Assembly (NCBI RefSeq): GCF_000374625.1
Contig: NZ_KB894771.1
Span: 1 to 64,000, forward strand
DNA from: Allobrachymonas chironomi DSM 19884
GTDB taxonomy: Bacteria > Pseudomonadota > Gammaproteobacteria > Burkholderiales > Burkholderiaceae_C
Direction: 5' to 3'
Length of the DNA: 64,000 bases
In this document: in pieces, positions 10,116 to 18,038 of the stretch
Layout of the letters: each line of letters begins with the position of its first letter
How positions within the stretch are numbered: position 1 is the first letter of the stretch
Translations under genes and position numbers: made by a program
The notes under the pieces: generated by a model
Databases searched by the model: none
What the model saw: the letters and a program-made list of their open reading frames with translations, nothing else
What the model was told of the DNA's origin: nothing

Positions 10116-10904
10116 TCATGCTGGCGTGAAGTTGCTGATCAACACCTCACCGACCTCACGCTTCGCAGCCGCACTGATACTGTACCGGGTTCGCACCTCT
10201 GTGAACTGGAACGCTGAAAACACTTCGCGGACGCCAAGCGTGTCGTTCAGGCTGAGAATGAATTTCCCCTTGATGTCAGCCAACTGTGCCGCCAGTGCGA
10301 TGAAATCTGTCTTACTAAAAATTCCTGTGCCGTAGTCGCTCTCGCAGTCCCAGTACGGTGGATCTATGTAGAACAGCGTGTCTGGCCGGTCTATGCGATC
10401 AATGACCTGCGCATAGGGGCGGTTTTCAATTTGTACACGGTGCAGACTCAAGTGCGCAGCGCTGAAGTCCTCCTCGATGCGCAACAGGTTCAGCCGAGGT
10501 GGCTGACTAGCAGCAACGCCAAACGTTGGGCTCTTCACCTTCGCGCCGAACGCGGTCTTGTTCAGGTAGTAGAACCTTGCGGCGCGCTGAATGTCCGTGA
10601 GGGTCTCGGCGGGTGTGGCCATGAACACATCGAATTGCTCACGCGCCACCAGCATCCATTTGAACTGGTCAACCAGGGCTGGCAGATGGTGTTTGATGCA
10701 TCTGAAGAGGTTGACCAGGTCGCGGTTGATGTCATTCAGAATCTCGACGCGGGACTCCTGCTTGCGGAAGAACACCCAGGCTGCGCCACAAAACGGCTCG
10801 CAGTAGGTGTGATGCTCAGGCATGCGCTGCACGATCTCAGTTGCAAGACGGCTTTTGCCGCCGAGCCATGCGATGGGACTTTTTTGCTTTCCTTGAAAAA
10901 ACAT
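10116..10904 (-). CDS. Phage DNA adenine methyltransferase (Dam/D12 class)
   Basis: A 262-residue N6-adenine methyltransferase. The SAM-binding motif WLGGKS is at 13-18 and the catalytic DPPYW at 181-185. The order FxGGK then DPPY marks the alpha (Dam-like) group. No restriction gene is adjacent, so it is an orphan enzyme, probably protecting phage DNA or altering gene control. It is the last gene of the tail arm, at the phage right end, the same place where Mu carries its DNA modification gene mom, though the chemistry differs. Bases 10905-11031 upstream hold no gene that I can support. Confidence 0.9.
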   Translation of the reverse strand: MFFQGKQKSPIAWLGGKSRLATEIVQRMPEHHTYCEPFCGAAWVFFRKQESRVEILNDINRDLVNLFRCIKHHLPALVDQFKWMLVAREQFDVFMATPAETLTDIQRAARFYYLNKTAFGAKVKSPTFGVAASQPPRLNLLRIEEDFSAAHLSLHRVQIENRPYAQVIDRIDRPDTLFYIDPPYWDCESDYGTGIFSKTDFIALAAQLADIKGKFILSLNDTLGVREVFSAFQFTEVRTRYSISAAAKREVGEVLISNFTPA

Positions 10905-11031
10905 GCTCGGTATCCCCGATAATCACCCCGCCTGTACAGGTGGCAGGGTCTTGGCTGATACCGCGCTCACTCGCGGTGGAGGCGGGGGAGGAAGACGGGT
11001 CTAAGCGCCTTCCTCCTTCGCCCTGTCTTTT

Positions 11032-11463
11032 TTACGATGGCCGTAAGGCTTCGGCCATCAGGATTTCAGGCGTCACGCGCCCGGTGATGGGATGGCCGGC
11101 GAAGATCGCGCAGGCCTCGAAACAGTACAGGTGGGATTCACGCCCAAACTGCCACGGCAGCACGAATGCCAGCAGTCCCCACCAGTCATATGGCGTGCCG
11201 GCCAAGGCGCTGTAGATGACCAACACCTCGTCGTCGCGCCCCGTGCCCAGATCGAAGAAGTCCCAGCCTTCGCCGGCCTTCTCCATGTCAAACGGCTCAC
11301 GTGTCAGCCCATTCCCTTCGATAGAGCTGTGGTACAGCCAGCCTTCATGGACGATGCCACCATGCGAATACTGGCTGCAGAGTCGCCAACGCGTCAGCGC
11401 CGAGAATGCACGCTGGAGCCAGTTCGCATTACGGGCCGGGGTACGCTTGAGCGCCAGGTACAT
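11032..11463 (-). CDS. Phage protein resembling permuted NlpC/P60-like cysteine hydrolases
   Basis: About 143 residues. The start at 11463 (MYLALKR) is chosen because it follows the previous stop by 10 bases with GGGG before it; the longer frame would overlap the neighbour. The sequence has SQYSHGGIVHEG and, about 75 residues later, CFEACAIFAGHP, a His-then-Cys arrangement seen in circularly permuted NlpC/P60 (YiiX-like) hydrolases. I cannot confirm catalysis. The position after the tail fibre genes suggests a virion or tail-tip function, or an enzyme acting on the cell envelope. The family assignment is tentative. Confidence 0.6.
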   Translation of the reverse strand: MYLALKRTPARNANWLQRAFSALTRWRLCSQYSHGGIVHEGWLYHSSIEGNGLTREPFDMEKAGEGWDFFDLGTGRDDEVLVIYSALAGTPYDWWGLLAFVLPWQFGRESHLYCFEACAIFAGHPITGRVTPEILMAEALRPS

Positions 11464-11473
11464 ATGGCCCCGC

Positions 11474-11941
11474 TTACTGGAGCGCTTGGCTGATCTGGGC
11501 GATTTCACCCAGGATCGCATTGGCGGCCTGTTCAGCTTCTTCCAGCGTGGCGGCGTTGCTCACTTCGTACTTGCGCATGCGCAGGACGCCCAGCTGGGCC
11601 AGTGCACCACGGAGCTTTTCCGCTTCCGCGAGGATGATGTCGCATGCTTCTTGCGGGGTTTTGCCGGCGGGGGCGGCGTAGGCGGCTACTTGCACCGGTA
11701 CTTCACCTTGATAGCCGACTTGTTTGAAGGCGGCTGCTTCAGCTTCGCGCAGCTCGTATTCAGTGGCGAAACGCTCAAACTTGATGTAGATGGTTGCAAC
11801 CGCATCGTCAATTTCCTCCCCGATCGCGTGAACAACTGCGTTGACGATTACGTCATTCGGTACACCAGCATTCATCAACATTTGCGCGCCGCAATTACTC
11901 CAGATGCAGCCGTCATGTTTTACCTCTTTGATGGTTCTCAT
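11474..11941 (-). CDS. Phage tail-region protein, possible fibre-associated or assembly protein
   Basis: A 155-residue acidic, mostly helical protein, preceded by GGGGAAG. The end is a predicted helix-rich segment (ATLEEAEQAANAILGEIAQI). It follows the fibre gene directly (15 bases), the usual place for fibre assembly or chaperone proteins in P2- and Mu-type phages. There is no motif that names a family, so the role is inferred from position only. Confidence 0.6.
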   Translation of the reverse strand: MRTIKEVKHDGCIWSNCGAQMLMNAGVPNDVIVNAVVHAIGEEIDDAVATIYIKFERFATEYELREAEAAAFKQVGYQGEVPVQVAAYAAPAGKTPQEACDIILAEAEKLRGALAQLGVLRMRKYEVSNAATLEEAEQAANAILGEIAQISQALQ

Positions 11942-11956
11942 CTTCTTCCCCTATGC

Positions 11957-12796
11957 TTAGAACAGATTTGTGAGTACGTTTGTAGGAACGCCGTTTTTCC
12001 AACGGACACCGCCAATCAAATCAGTAGGAGCAGCAGGATCGGTTGCCCATGTCAGCCCGCCTTGCAGGGTTACTACAGAACCCTGCAGTCGAACCGCTTG
12101 AGTGTCCCAAATAATTCTTGGGTTGCTTGCACCGATCTGTTTAATTGATGCCTGGCGAAAGCCGATCGTTGGAAACTCAACTCCGCCTCCCGGTCGAAAG
12201 AGAGAAAAATCACCGAGATGCAATTCACTACCTGGCGCGAAATTAACAAAGCACCCTCCACGACCGCTGCCAATCAATGTTCCGCCAGTGTCGAGGGGCA
12301 GCATGTTGCCTACTGGGGCAGATGCTGTTTCAAAAATAGTGTTTTCGAATGTCAGATTGGAGCCTCCAATGTTGACCCAATATCGATAAATTTTTGTAGA
12401 TTCTGAGTCGACGTATGGCATCATGCGAATAGTCGGCTTGGTTCCTGTAGGGTTCAACGCCGAAATGATGATATTCCGAAAGCTTAAGTTGATACTGCTA
12501 TCAACTTTGAAAATGGTCGAGGCTCCGGTTGTTCCAGAGTTGTCCAGAATGATACTCAGCAGACCTGCAAGCGGAGCACGTTTGCACGCTTCTACAATCG
12601 TTTTCACCGGTGCCCCGGCATCTCCCGAGGCAGTATCTACACCAAGTGGAGAAACATATACAGTTTTGACGTTCTCCAAAATTGCTCTCCGCGCTTCGGC
12701 TACGGATGCATTGATCAAAGCTACCTTCCCCGCAACCTCTTGCGTCAACGCATTCTGCGCAGCAATCGCCGCCTGCAGGTCTTGTTCCAGTGACAT
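11957..12796 (-). CDS. Tail fibre/spike distal protein (host recognition)
   Basis: A 279-residue protein: an N-terminal helical segment with coiled-coil character (residues 1-45, QDLQAAIAAQNALTQEV), then a beta-rich region with repeated Asn/Gly turns (NLSFRNIIISALNP, NLTFENTIFETA) suggestive of a beta-helix, and a short C-terminal part. The base composition is clearly AT-richer than its neighbours and codon use is different, as expected for a recently acquired host-range module. It probably trimerises and attaches to the product of 12815-13306. Confidence 0.7.
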   Translation of the reverse strand: MSLEQDLQAAIAAQNALTQEVAGKVALINASVAEARRAILENVKTVYVSPLGVDTASGDAGAPVKTIVEACKRAPLAGLLSIILDNSGTTGASTIFKVDSSINLSFRNIIISALNPTGTKPTIRMMPYVDSESTKIYRYWVNIGGSNLTFENTIFETASAPVGNMLPLDTGGTLIGSGRGGCFVNFAPGSELHLGDFSLFRPGGGVEFPTIGFRQASIKQIGASNPRIIWDTQAVRLQGSVVTLQGGLTWATDPAAPTDLIGGVRWKNGVPTNVLTNLF

Positions 12797-12814
12797 ATCT
12801 ATCTCTCCTTGTGT

Positions 12815-13306
12815 TTACAGGTAGTGGTGGCGCAGCAGCAACCGGTTGGAATCGCACATGGCTTTCAAAATCGTGGCCAGCTGCGGTGCTGTGGTGAGCA
12901 GGATGTTCGGCGGCGGCGCGGTGATTTGCATGACGCCTTGCTCGACGGAATCCAGCTTGAGCGGGCAGCTCAGCAGCCAATCGGAGCCGCCGGTCTTGTA
13001 GCCGAGCTCAGAGCCTGTCGTGGCCCAGTAGTACACCAAGACAGAATCTGCCCAGATGCCGACTTCACGGACCCAGAAACTGGCTGAGCCATCAAAAGCG
13101 GCGTCGATCTGGATCGTGTCCGTGTCGATGCGGCTGCCGTAAACGCTCACACGCTCACGCTCGCGGCGCAACTGCGTGCGGGTGTCATCGATATCACCGC
13201 CCGTGTCACCGATCGACATATGGGTGATATTCAGGTCAATACCGGTTCGCGATGCATTCCAAGTCGCATTGCGTCCGGCGACCGTTTTGGTCGGGTGGAT
13301 GATCAT
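12815..13306 (-). CDS. Tail fibre N-terminal/attachment protein (P2 gpH-like base)
   Basis: 163 residues, starting at ATG 13306, which overlaps the gpI stop as ATGA. A longer frame exists but lies inside gpI. TAAGRN-type and NITHMSIGDTGG segments and the EVGIWAD segment match the conserved N-terminal domain of P2-like tail fibres that binds the baseplate. The protein ends early compared with full-length fibres; the distal part is supplied by the separate gene at 11957-12796, so the fibre is encoded in two pieces. Confidence 0.75.
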   Translation of the reverse strand: MIIHPTKTVAGRNATWNASRTGIDLNITHMSIGDTGGDIDDTRTQLRRERERVSVYGSRIDTDTIQIDAAFDGSASFWVREVGIWADSVLVYYWATTGSELGYKTGGSDWLLSCPLKLDSVEQGVMQITAPPPNILLTTAPQLATILKAMCDSNRLLLRHHYL

Positions 13307-14091
13307 GTTGAAACTCCAGTAGGCAGCAGCCAAACGGACAAGCGCTGCACGGGTCGAATAACCATGCCCAATCGCGGGGATGGGTTGAGGACGTGCCGGG
13401 TCTGGCAATGCAACAGGGGCGTCATGCGTTGCATGCTGCGAATTGGTGCAGCCGTACGCTGTACAACGGCAGCGGTATGCCTGGTCATCGGACGCAAATC
13501 AGCGATACGCCTGACACCATTCCGGATCACCAGCGCACTGCGACCGTAATTTTTCATGCCGATACCCACGCGCACGCTAAACGAGCTGCGGGCTGGCTTC
13601 CAGAAATTCACCATGCGCACCAAAGCGGCGGTACGTTGGGGAGTAACAATGGGCTCACCATCAACCGCATCTTGCAGATACAGATCGATGGAGAAGGTAT
13701 AGGGCAAAGGTGCGGGCGCACCAGGTACTACTTTGCGCTGTGGCTGCCACCACTCTGTGATCCTGGCGGATACGCCCAGCATCTGCAGAGAGCGATGAAC
13801 GGCGTAACGCGTGCCTTTCAGGCGGTGCAGCGCCACAGCCTCTTTCAGCAGAGCACGCTTTCTTTTTTCCGGGGCGGGGCTGAAACCGGCAAAATCCCAG
13901 CCAGCATCTCCCAGTAAGTTGAACTGTGCACCCAGCGCCGGCAGCGCCGATGCATGCACCCGGTCGAAGTCGTAGATCAGCGCTGCGCTCAGCGGCAGCG
14001 CGTCCATACGATCAGCGGCCACTTTGTCGAGTGCCCGGCTGGACTCATCGAGTCGCAGCGGTGGTACGAGCAGGGATTGGTATTCAGCCAT
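13303..14091 (-). CDS. Baseplate/tail protein gpI (P2-type)
   Basis: A 262-residue protein of the P2 gpI family that links the baseplate wedge to the fibre. The conserved N-terminal region (LLVPPLRLDESSRALDKVAADRMDALPL, DRVHASALPALGAQFNL) is clear. The C-terminal third is Arg-rich and Pro-rich. It sits between gpJ (3 bases before) and the fibre gene (4-base overlap), the P2 order W-J-I-H. Confidence 0.85.
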   Translation of the reverse strand: MAEYQSLLVPPLRLDESSRALDKVAADRMDALPLSAALIYDFDRVHASALPALGAQFNLLGDAGWDFAGFSPAPEKRKRALLKEAVALHRLKGTRYAVHRSLQMLGVSARITEWWQPQRKVVPGAPAPLPYTFSIDLYLQDAVDGEPIVTPQRTAALVRMVNFWKPARSSFSVRVGIGMKNYGRSALVIRNGVRRIADLRPMTRHTAAVVQRTAAPIRSMQRMTPLLHCQTRHVLNPSPRLGMVIRPVQRLSVWLLPTGVST

Positions 14092-14094
14092 GGC

Positions 14095-14970
14095 TTAACC
14101 GTTTGCCCTTCCAGCCACGGTGACGGCAATGCCCGTGCAGCGCGCCCACTTGTCGGCAGAGAGCACCACATCAGCTGCGGGGCTTACCAGATTGACCGAA
14201 TAGACCCCATACACATGGAGCGCGTCAATCCACTGACTCCGAACTACATCAGCGCCCATACGCGACGCCAAAGACGAGCGCAGCGCTTCTGCGGCCGCCT
14301 GGGCCTGCTGGAGCGCAACAGTGGCATCGGTGGCCTGGTACAGCGTCAGCTGGGCAGTCACGGCGTAATCGGCTGCTACAGGGTCCAGCACCTCAACCTT
14401 GTCTGTCAGCGGGCGAATCTCATCTGCATTGCAGGCGGCACTGACCGCCGTCTTCACAGCAGCAGACGGCAGACCGGCAGCCGTCAGCGGGTACAAGCGA
14501 ACGACACCAGGCGGCACATTGTTGAGAGAAACGACAGCACCGTTCTGTACGGCAATATCGGGCCCGACCACCGACACATCGATCACGTCCACGTGGGCGC
14601 TCTTCGCGTGGTAACGGTACGCGCCAACACTGCCGGCATTGCTGAAGGCTTCTGGGGCCAGCGTGATGCGCTCACGGAAGCGCTCATCGTCTTCGCCATT
14701 CAGGCGTGACACGCCAATGTTCTCACCCAGCATGTCCAGGATCGGGGCGCGGCTGTAGCGGACCAGGTTGAGCTTGGCGGCATCCTGGATAGCCTCACGC
14801 ACCAGACTTTCCCGATAGGCCAGCACGTTGGCCTGCAGACGTTCCACCTGTGCCGGGTACAACGTGCGACCGGTTTCTCGCTCAAAGTCGGCGACCACCT
14901 CATCCACCAGCTTGGCCGGGTCACGTGCAACGAATTCAGGCTCTGGCAGATTACGTGCGAGCAGGCTCAT
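14095..14970 (-). CDS. Baseplate assembly protein gpJ (P2-type)
   Basis: A 291-residue baseplate wedge protein of the Baseplate_J family. Typical features are the N-terminal segment ending GRTLYPAQVERLQANVLAYRE, the segment LGENIGVSRL, then beta-rich domains. The ATG overlaps the gpW stop (14967-14970), so translation is coupled. It assembles with gpW and gpI around the spike gpV. Confidence 0.9.
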   Translation of the reverse strand: MSLLARNLPEPEFVARDPAKLVDEVVADFERETGRTLYPAQVERLQANVLAYRESLVREAIQDAAKLNLVRYSRAPILDMLGENIGVSRLNGEDDERFRERITLAPEAFSNAGSVGAYRYHAKSAHVDVIDVSVVGPDIAVQNGAVVSLNNVPPGVVRLYPLTAAGLPSAAVKTAVSAACNADEIRPLTDKVEVLDPVAADYAVTAQLTLYQATDATVALQQAQAAAEALRSSLASRMGADVVRSQWIDALHVYGVYSVNLVSPAADVVLSADKWARCTGIAVTVAGRANG

Positions 14971-15371
14971 ATACGCCTCCCCAGAGTCACGGAACTGATG
15001 AAAGACGCGCCTTGCACGTCTTGCGCAAACTGCCAGGTCACGGCTGCATTCAGGTGGCTGAAGTCACCGCCATCCACAGCTTCCACAGCGACCTTCGTCA
15101 CCGTGATGCGCGGCTCCCAGGCCAGCGCGCTGGCGATTTCCCGCACCAGGTGCGGACGCGCCTGGTCAACGGGCCAGTCCAAGTATTGCCAGCCGTCAAA
15201 ACCGAACAGCGGCCGCAGCGGATCGCTACCCTTGGGGGTGGACAGGATGATGCGGATGCACTGGTCCACATCCTGCGCATCCAGCACCACGGCACCGGGC
15301 TTGCCAATAGCAGGCTGCCAGTGCGTGCTGGTGATGGTGGTGATGTCAACAGGCGTGTCCATGTCCTGCAT
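14967..15371 (-). CDS. Baseplate wedge protein gpW (gp25-like lysozyme-fold family)
   Basis: 134 residues of the P2 gpW/T4 gp25 family, the core wedge protein that contacts the sheath start. Markers are IRIILSTPKGSDPLRPLFGFD and WEPRITV. It is the first gene after the late-promoter motif at 15396-15414, with a 24-base gap, so it probably heads its own transcript W-J-I-H. Confidence 0.9.
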   Translation of the reverse strand: MQDMDTPVDITTITSTHWQPAIGKPGAVVLDAQDVDQCIRIILSTPKGSDPLRPLFGFDGWQYLDWPVDQARPHLVREIASALAWEPRITVTKVAVEAVDGGDFSHLNAAVTWQFAQDVQGASFISSVTLGRRI

Positions 15372-15395
15372 GGTGCCTGTGGAGCTCTCCCGAAC

Positions 15396-15414
15396 CGATT
15401 AAAGCCTTTTACTG
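15396..15414 (-). promoter_or_regulatory. Late-promoter motif before gpW
   Basis: On the minus strand this reads CAGTAAAAGGCTTTAATCG, ending 24 bases before the gpW start. It is identical over 23 bases (with CAAA before it) to the site at 25440-25458. TTTAAT could act as the -10 element; the dyad TAAAAG/CTTTAA fits binding by a dimeric activator such as the phage Mor homologue. Confidence 0.65.
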
Positions 15415-15428
15415 TTTGTCGCACTGAG

Positions 15429-16043
15429 TCAGCGCGGGCCGTCCGTACTGCTGCCCCCGGGATAGATTCCACCGTGCACGTGACTGGCACCAATATTGGC
15501 CCCATTGTGGGTGACGGCACCACCACTGAACGAAGCACCTCCAGAACCCGTCATGCCACCCTTGATAGCCGCCAGGCCGTTCACAGTCAGGTTTCCCGTG
15601 CATGTCGTGCTCGGTGTGTCCAGCGTCACACTGGCGGCCTGGATTGTGGCCGCGCCATCCACGATGGCTGTGAGCGTGCCACGTACACTCACCACCAGCG
15701 CATGAGCGGCACGGTCATACTCCAGCGTTGTGCCGTCCTTGAATCGCTTGTGCCACTTGTCATTGCTTGCCACCGGCGGCGCATCCGCATTGCTGTAATG
15801 CGCGCCCAGGATGCAGCCGTCCTCCATCCGCGCATCGAGGAGGCACGACACTTGCGCGCCGATATCCAGAGCCTCCACATCCTTGTTGTTTTGGGTGTTG
15901 GCATGGGTTGTGGGCAGCCAGTCCGTCACCAGCCCGTCCAAATCGTCAAAGCGCACCTTGGCAAAGCCGGGCTTCGATTGAACAACCAAACCCTTCTTGT
16001 AAACGCAGCCGCCCACATCGTCCTTGAACAACCCGGCGCTCAT
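15429..16043 (-). CDS. Baseplate central spike protein gpV (P2-type)
   Basis: A 204-residue trimeric membrane-piercing spike. An N-terminal OB-fold-like domain (KVRFDDLDGLVTDWLP) is followed by a beta-helix with Thr/Val/Ala repeats (ATIQAASVTLDTPSTTCTG). The apex carries SHVHGG with His188 and His190, the metal-binding HxH of P2/phi92-type spikes. It overlaps the gpD stop by 4 bases. Confidence 0.9.
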   Translation of the reverse strand: MSAGLFKDDVGGCVYKKGLVVQSKPGFAKVRFDDLDGLVTDWLPTTHANTQNNKDVEALDIGAQVSCLLDARMEDGCILGAHYSNADAPPVASNDKWHKRFKDGTTLEYDRAAHALVVSVRGTLTAIVDGAATIQAASVTLDTPSTTCTGNLTVNGLAAIKGGMTGSGGASFSGGAVTHNGANIGASHVHGGIYPGGSSTDGPR

Positions 16044-17092
16044 GCCCGCACCCGCTTCAAGTCAACCTCCGTCACATAGCCTCCGCTGCGCGATAGCCGA
16101 TGCACGGACTTCACCACCAGATACCGACCATCAAACTTGCCAAAGGTTTGCAGATCCAGCGTCACGCCAGCCACCAATAGCGGGTTGCCGTATAGCGTCA
16201 GCGTGGCTCCGGTCTGATCGTCGTTCTTGTCCAGCTGCGCCTGCGCCTTTTGCCTGGCTTGCGCATCGGTTTCAGCGCGCACATTGATCCGCCGCTTGTC
16301 GGCAGATGCCCGGTTGCTGCTGCCGGCCTTGTCCTTGACGCTGACCACGCGCCGCTTCTTCTCTCGGGGGTCGAACCATGTGGTCTCCGCCTCGCCGACC
16401 ACCCCATGCACCTTGTCACGCAGCCGGTAGCTGCTGGCGCAATCCTGCCGCGTGACGATGTACACCGGCTTGCCCTCTCGCAGCAACTTGGTCTGGAAGA
16501 ACACCAGCTTGTTGCCGCGCACGTTGAAGGCGTGGCCATATTCGTCGGCAATACGCCGCAGAAACGCCAGATCACTCTCGAACACCTGGGTAACACGCTG
16601 GATGCTCACGACCTCGATCGTGCCCGCCACTTCCAGCTGGTTGCGCTTTGCCACATCGGCCGCTATGGCCTGTAGCGTGGTGTTCTCGTACTGGCGGCCG
16701 TGACGTGTGCGTACGCTGCGCTTGATGCCGGCAGATAGCGCCTTGATGGTGACAGTATCAGGAGGCCCCTGCAGCTCGATCTCGTCGATCTCAAATTCTC
16801 CACAATCCAGCAACGCGGACCCTGCGAAGCCGATCTGCGCATGCAGGGTATCGCCATGGCCAGGGTACCAGGCGCTGATCCAGCGGCCATCCACATCTTC
16901 CAGCTGTACGTCCAGCGCGTCACTTTCGCCCTCAAGGTTGTCCGTATAGGTCAACTCGATCAGGAACGGGGAAATGTCTGCCGTGATGTCCTTGGTGTCG
17001 TAGCGCAGCAGGGCCATGGGGGCATCCACTGGCCGCGACCCGGCTTGTGTAGCGACAAAGCCGGACAGCGCTGCTTGAACAAGGCCCCTCAT
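16040..17092 (-). CDS. Tail protein gpD (late control D family)
   Basis: A 350-residue P2 gpD homologue, the T4 gp27-like hub on which the spike sits. Markers are the N-terminal YTDNLEGESDALDVQLED and the C-terminal FDGRYLVVKSVHRLSRSGGYVTEVDL. A run of Lys/Arg and Gln residues (about 255-300) joins the domains. The start overlaps the gpX stop (ATGA). The name late control D is historical; a structural role is expected. Confidence 0.92.
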   Translation of the reverse strand: MRGLVQAALSGFVATQAGSRPVDAPMALLRYDTKDITADISPFLIELTYTDNLEGESDALDVQLEDVDGRWISAWYPGHGDTLHAQIGFAGSALLDCGEFEIDEIELQGPPDTVTIKALSAGIKRSVRTRHGRQYENTTLQAIAADVAKRNQLEVAGTIEVVSIQRVTQVFESDLAFLRRIADEYGHAFNVRGNKLVFFQTKLLREGKPVYIVTRQDCASSYRLRDKVHGVVGEAETTWFDPREKKRRVVSVKDKAGSSNRASADKRRINVRAETDAQARQKAQAQLDKNDDQTGATLTLYGNPLLVAGVTLDLQTFGKFDGRYLVVKSVHRLSRSGGYVTEVDLKRVRA

Positions 17093-17334
17093 GTGCTGCG
17101 CTTCCAGGGCGGCAGGTTGTCTTGCGCCACCTGCTGCTGCGCTTCAGTCAGCGGCAGCACCGGGATCAGCACCAGATCACCGGCCTGCAAATGGGTGGTG
17201 ATATCCAGGGCCGGGTTGGCCTGGACGATGCGACCGAATTGACTGGCATCGCCGTAGTACAGCCATGCCAAGGTGTCCCAGCGTTGGCCCTCCAGCACGG
17301 TGTGCTCCAGGCAGTCGAAATCAGATGCCGCCAT
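17089..17334 (-). CDS. Tail protein gpX with LysM domain
   Basis: 81 residues, the small P2 gpX type. It is almost entirely a LysM motif (EGQRWDTLAWLYYGDASQFGRIVQANP...LQAGDLVLIPVL), thought to bind peptidoglycan or the hub. It is located between gpU (3 bases) and gpD (4-base overlap), as in P2-like phages. Confidence 0.9.
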   Translation of the reverse strand: MAASDFDCLEHTVLEGQRWDTLAWLYYGDASQFGRIVQANPALDITTHLQAGDLVLIPVLPLTEAQQQVAQDNLPPWKRST

Positions 17335-17337
17335 GTA

Positions 17338-17988
17338 TCACCTCTTGCCAGCCCGCGTCACAGGCGCTTTCCGGGACCGCTTGGGCGGGGTTCTACGCTT
17401 TGTCTTGGACGGCTTCTTGGGCTTGCCATTGGAGCCCGGCTTCTCTGCCGCCACAGGCTCGGGCGCGGCCTGCACCAGCACTGGTGGTAGTACATGCTCG
17501 CGCAAGGTCAGCTGTGCTTCCAACCAGATGGGGGTGCCGTCCTGGCTGCTGGCGCGGTAGGTCTGACTCAACTCGGTGGGCACAAACCAGCCCTTGAAAT
17601 CGCCATTGGCAAACACCAGCGGCATGCCCGTGTGTGCCCGCACTGCGCCTTCGAGTTTTGCAACTTCTGCAACGGGGTTGCAGAAGCCGGCATGCAGCAC
17701 GATCTGCCAGGTGTACTCATCCAGCTTGTCGCCCACAAACTGCAGGCGGGGCTTGCCACCCATAACGGCCAATTCGGCATAGTCAGCGGATATGCGCCTT
17801 TCCATGCCATCCATGTAGGTGACCAGGTTGAACGGAATATCGCCCAGCAGTGCATGCTGGTGCGAGGCCACGCGACTGCGGCTGATGTTGTCGATGATCT
17901 GCGCCACAGTGCCCGCGCCGAACGTACCGAACGGCGTCTGGATATTGGGGATGGGGACGGCAGATGCCAGGGCAGACAAAAAGCTCAT
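17338..17988 (-). CDS. Tail completion protein gpU (P2-type)
   Basis: 216 residues from ATG 17988 (MSFLSALAS). A TTG-initiated longer frame to 18027 is possible but would begin inside the promoter motif. The segments FNLVTYMDGMERR and WFVPTELSQTY are typical of the gpU family. The C-terminus is an unusually long Lys/Arg/Pro-rich tail (about residues 175-216) not needed for the fold. The start codon lies in the arm of a strong hairpin (see 17986-18015). Confidence 0.85.
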   Translation of the reverse strand: MSFLSALASAVPIPNIQTPFGTFGAGTVAQIIDNISRSRVASHQHALLGDIPFNLVTYMDGMERRISADYAELAVMGGKPRLQFVGDKLDEYTWQIVLHAGFCNPVAEVAKLEGAVRAHTGMPLVFANGDFKGWFVPTELSQTYRASSQDGTPIWLEAQLTLREHVLPPVLVQAAPEPVAAEKPGSNGKPKKPSKTKRRTPPKRSRKAPVTRAGKR

Positions 17989-18015
17989 GCCCACAGCATC
18001 GCTGCTGTGGGCATG
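17986..18015 (-). promoter_or_regulatory. Hairpin covering the gpU start codon
   Basis: A perfect 12-bp inverted repeat (CATGCCCACAGC / GCTGTGGGCATG) with a 6-base loop lies between the late motif and the coding region. The gpU ATG is part of the downstream arm and AGCTTTTTG follows. It could limit translation of gpU or act as a terminator for tape-measure transcripts overlapping the gpU start. Confidence 0.5.
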
Positions 18016-18020
18016 GCCGG

Positions 18021-18038
18021 CGATCAAAACGCTTTAGC
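18021..18038 (-). promoter_or_regulatory. Late-promoter motif before gpU
   Basis: On the minus strand this reads GCTAAAGCGTTTTGATCG, ending 32 bases before ATG 17988. It is a divergent member of the set at 15396, 25440, 27830 and 39282 and overlaps the stop of the tape measure gene. Confidence 0.5.
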
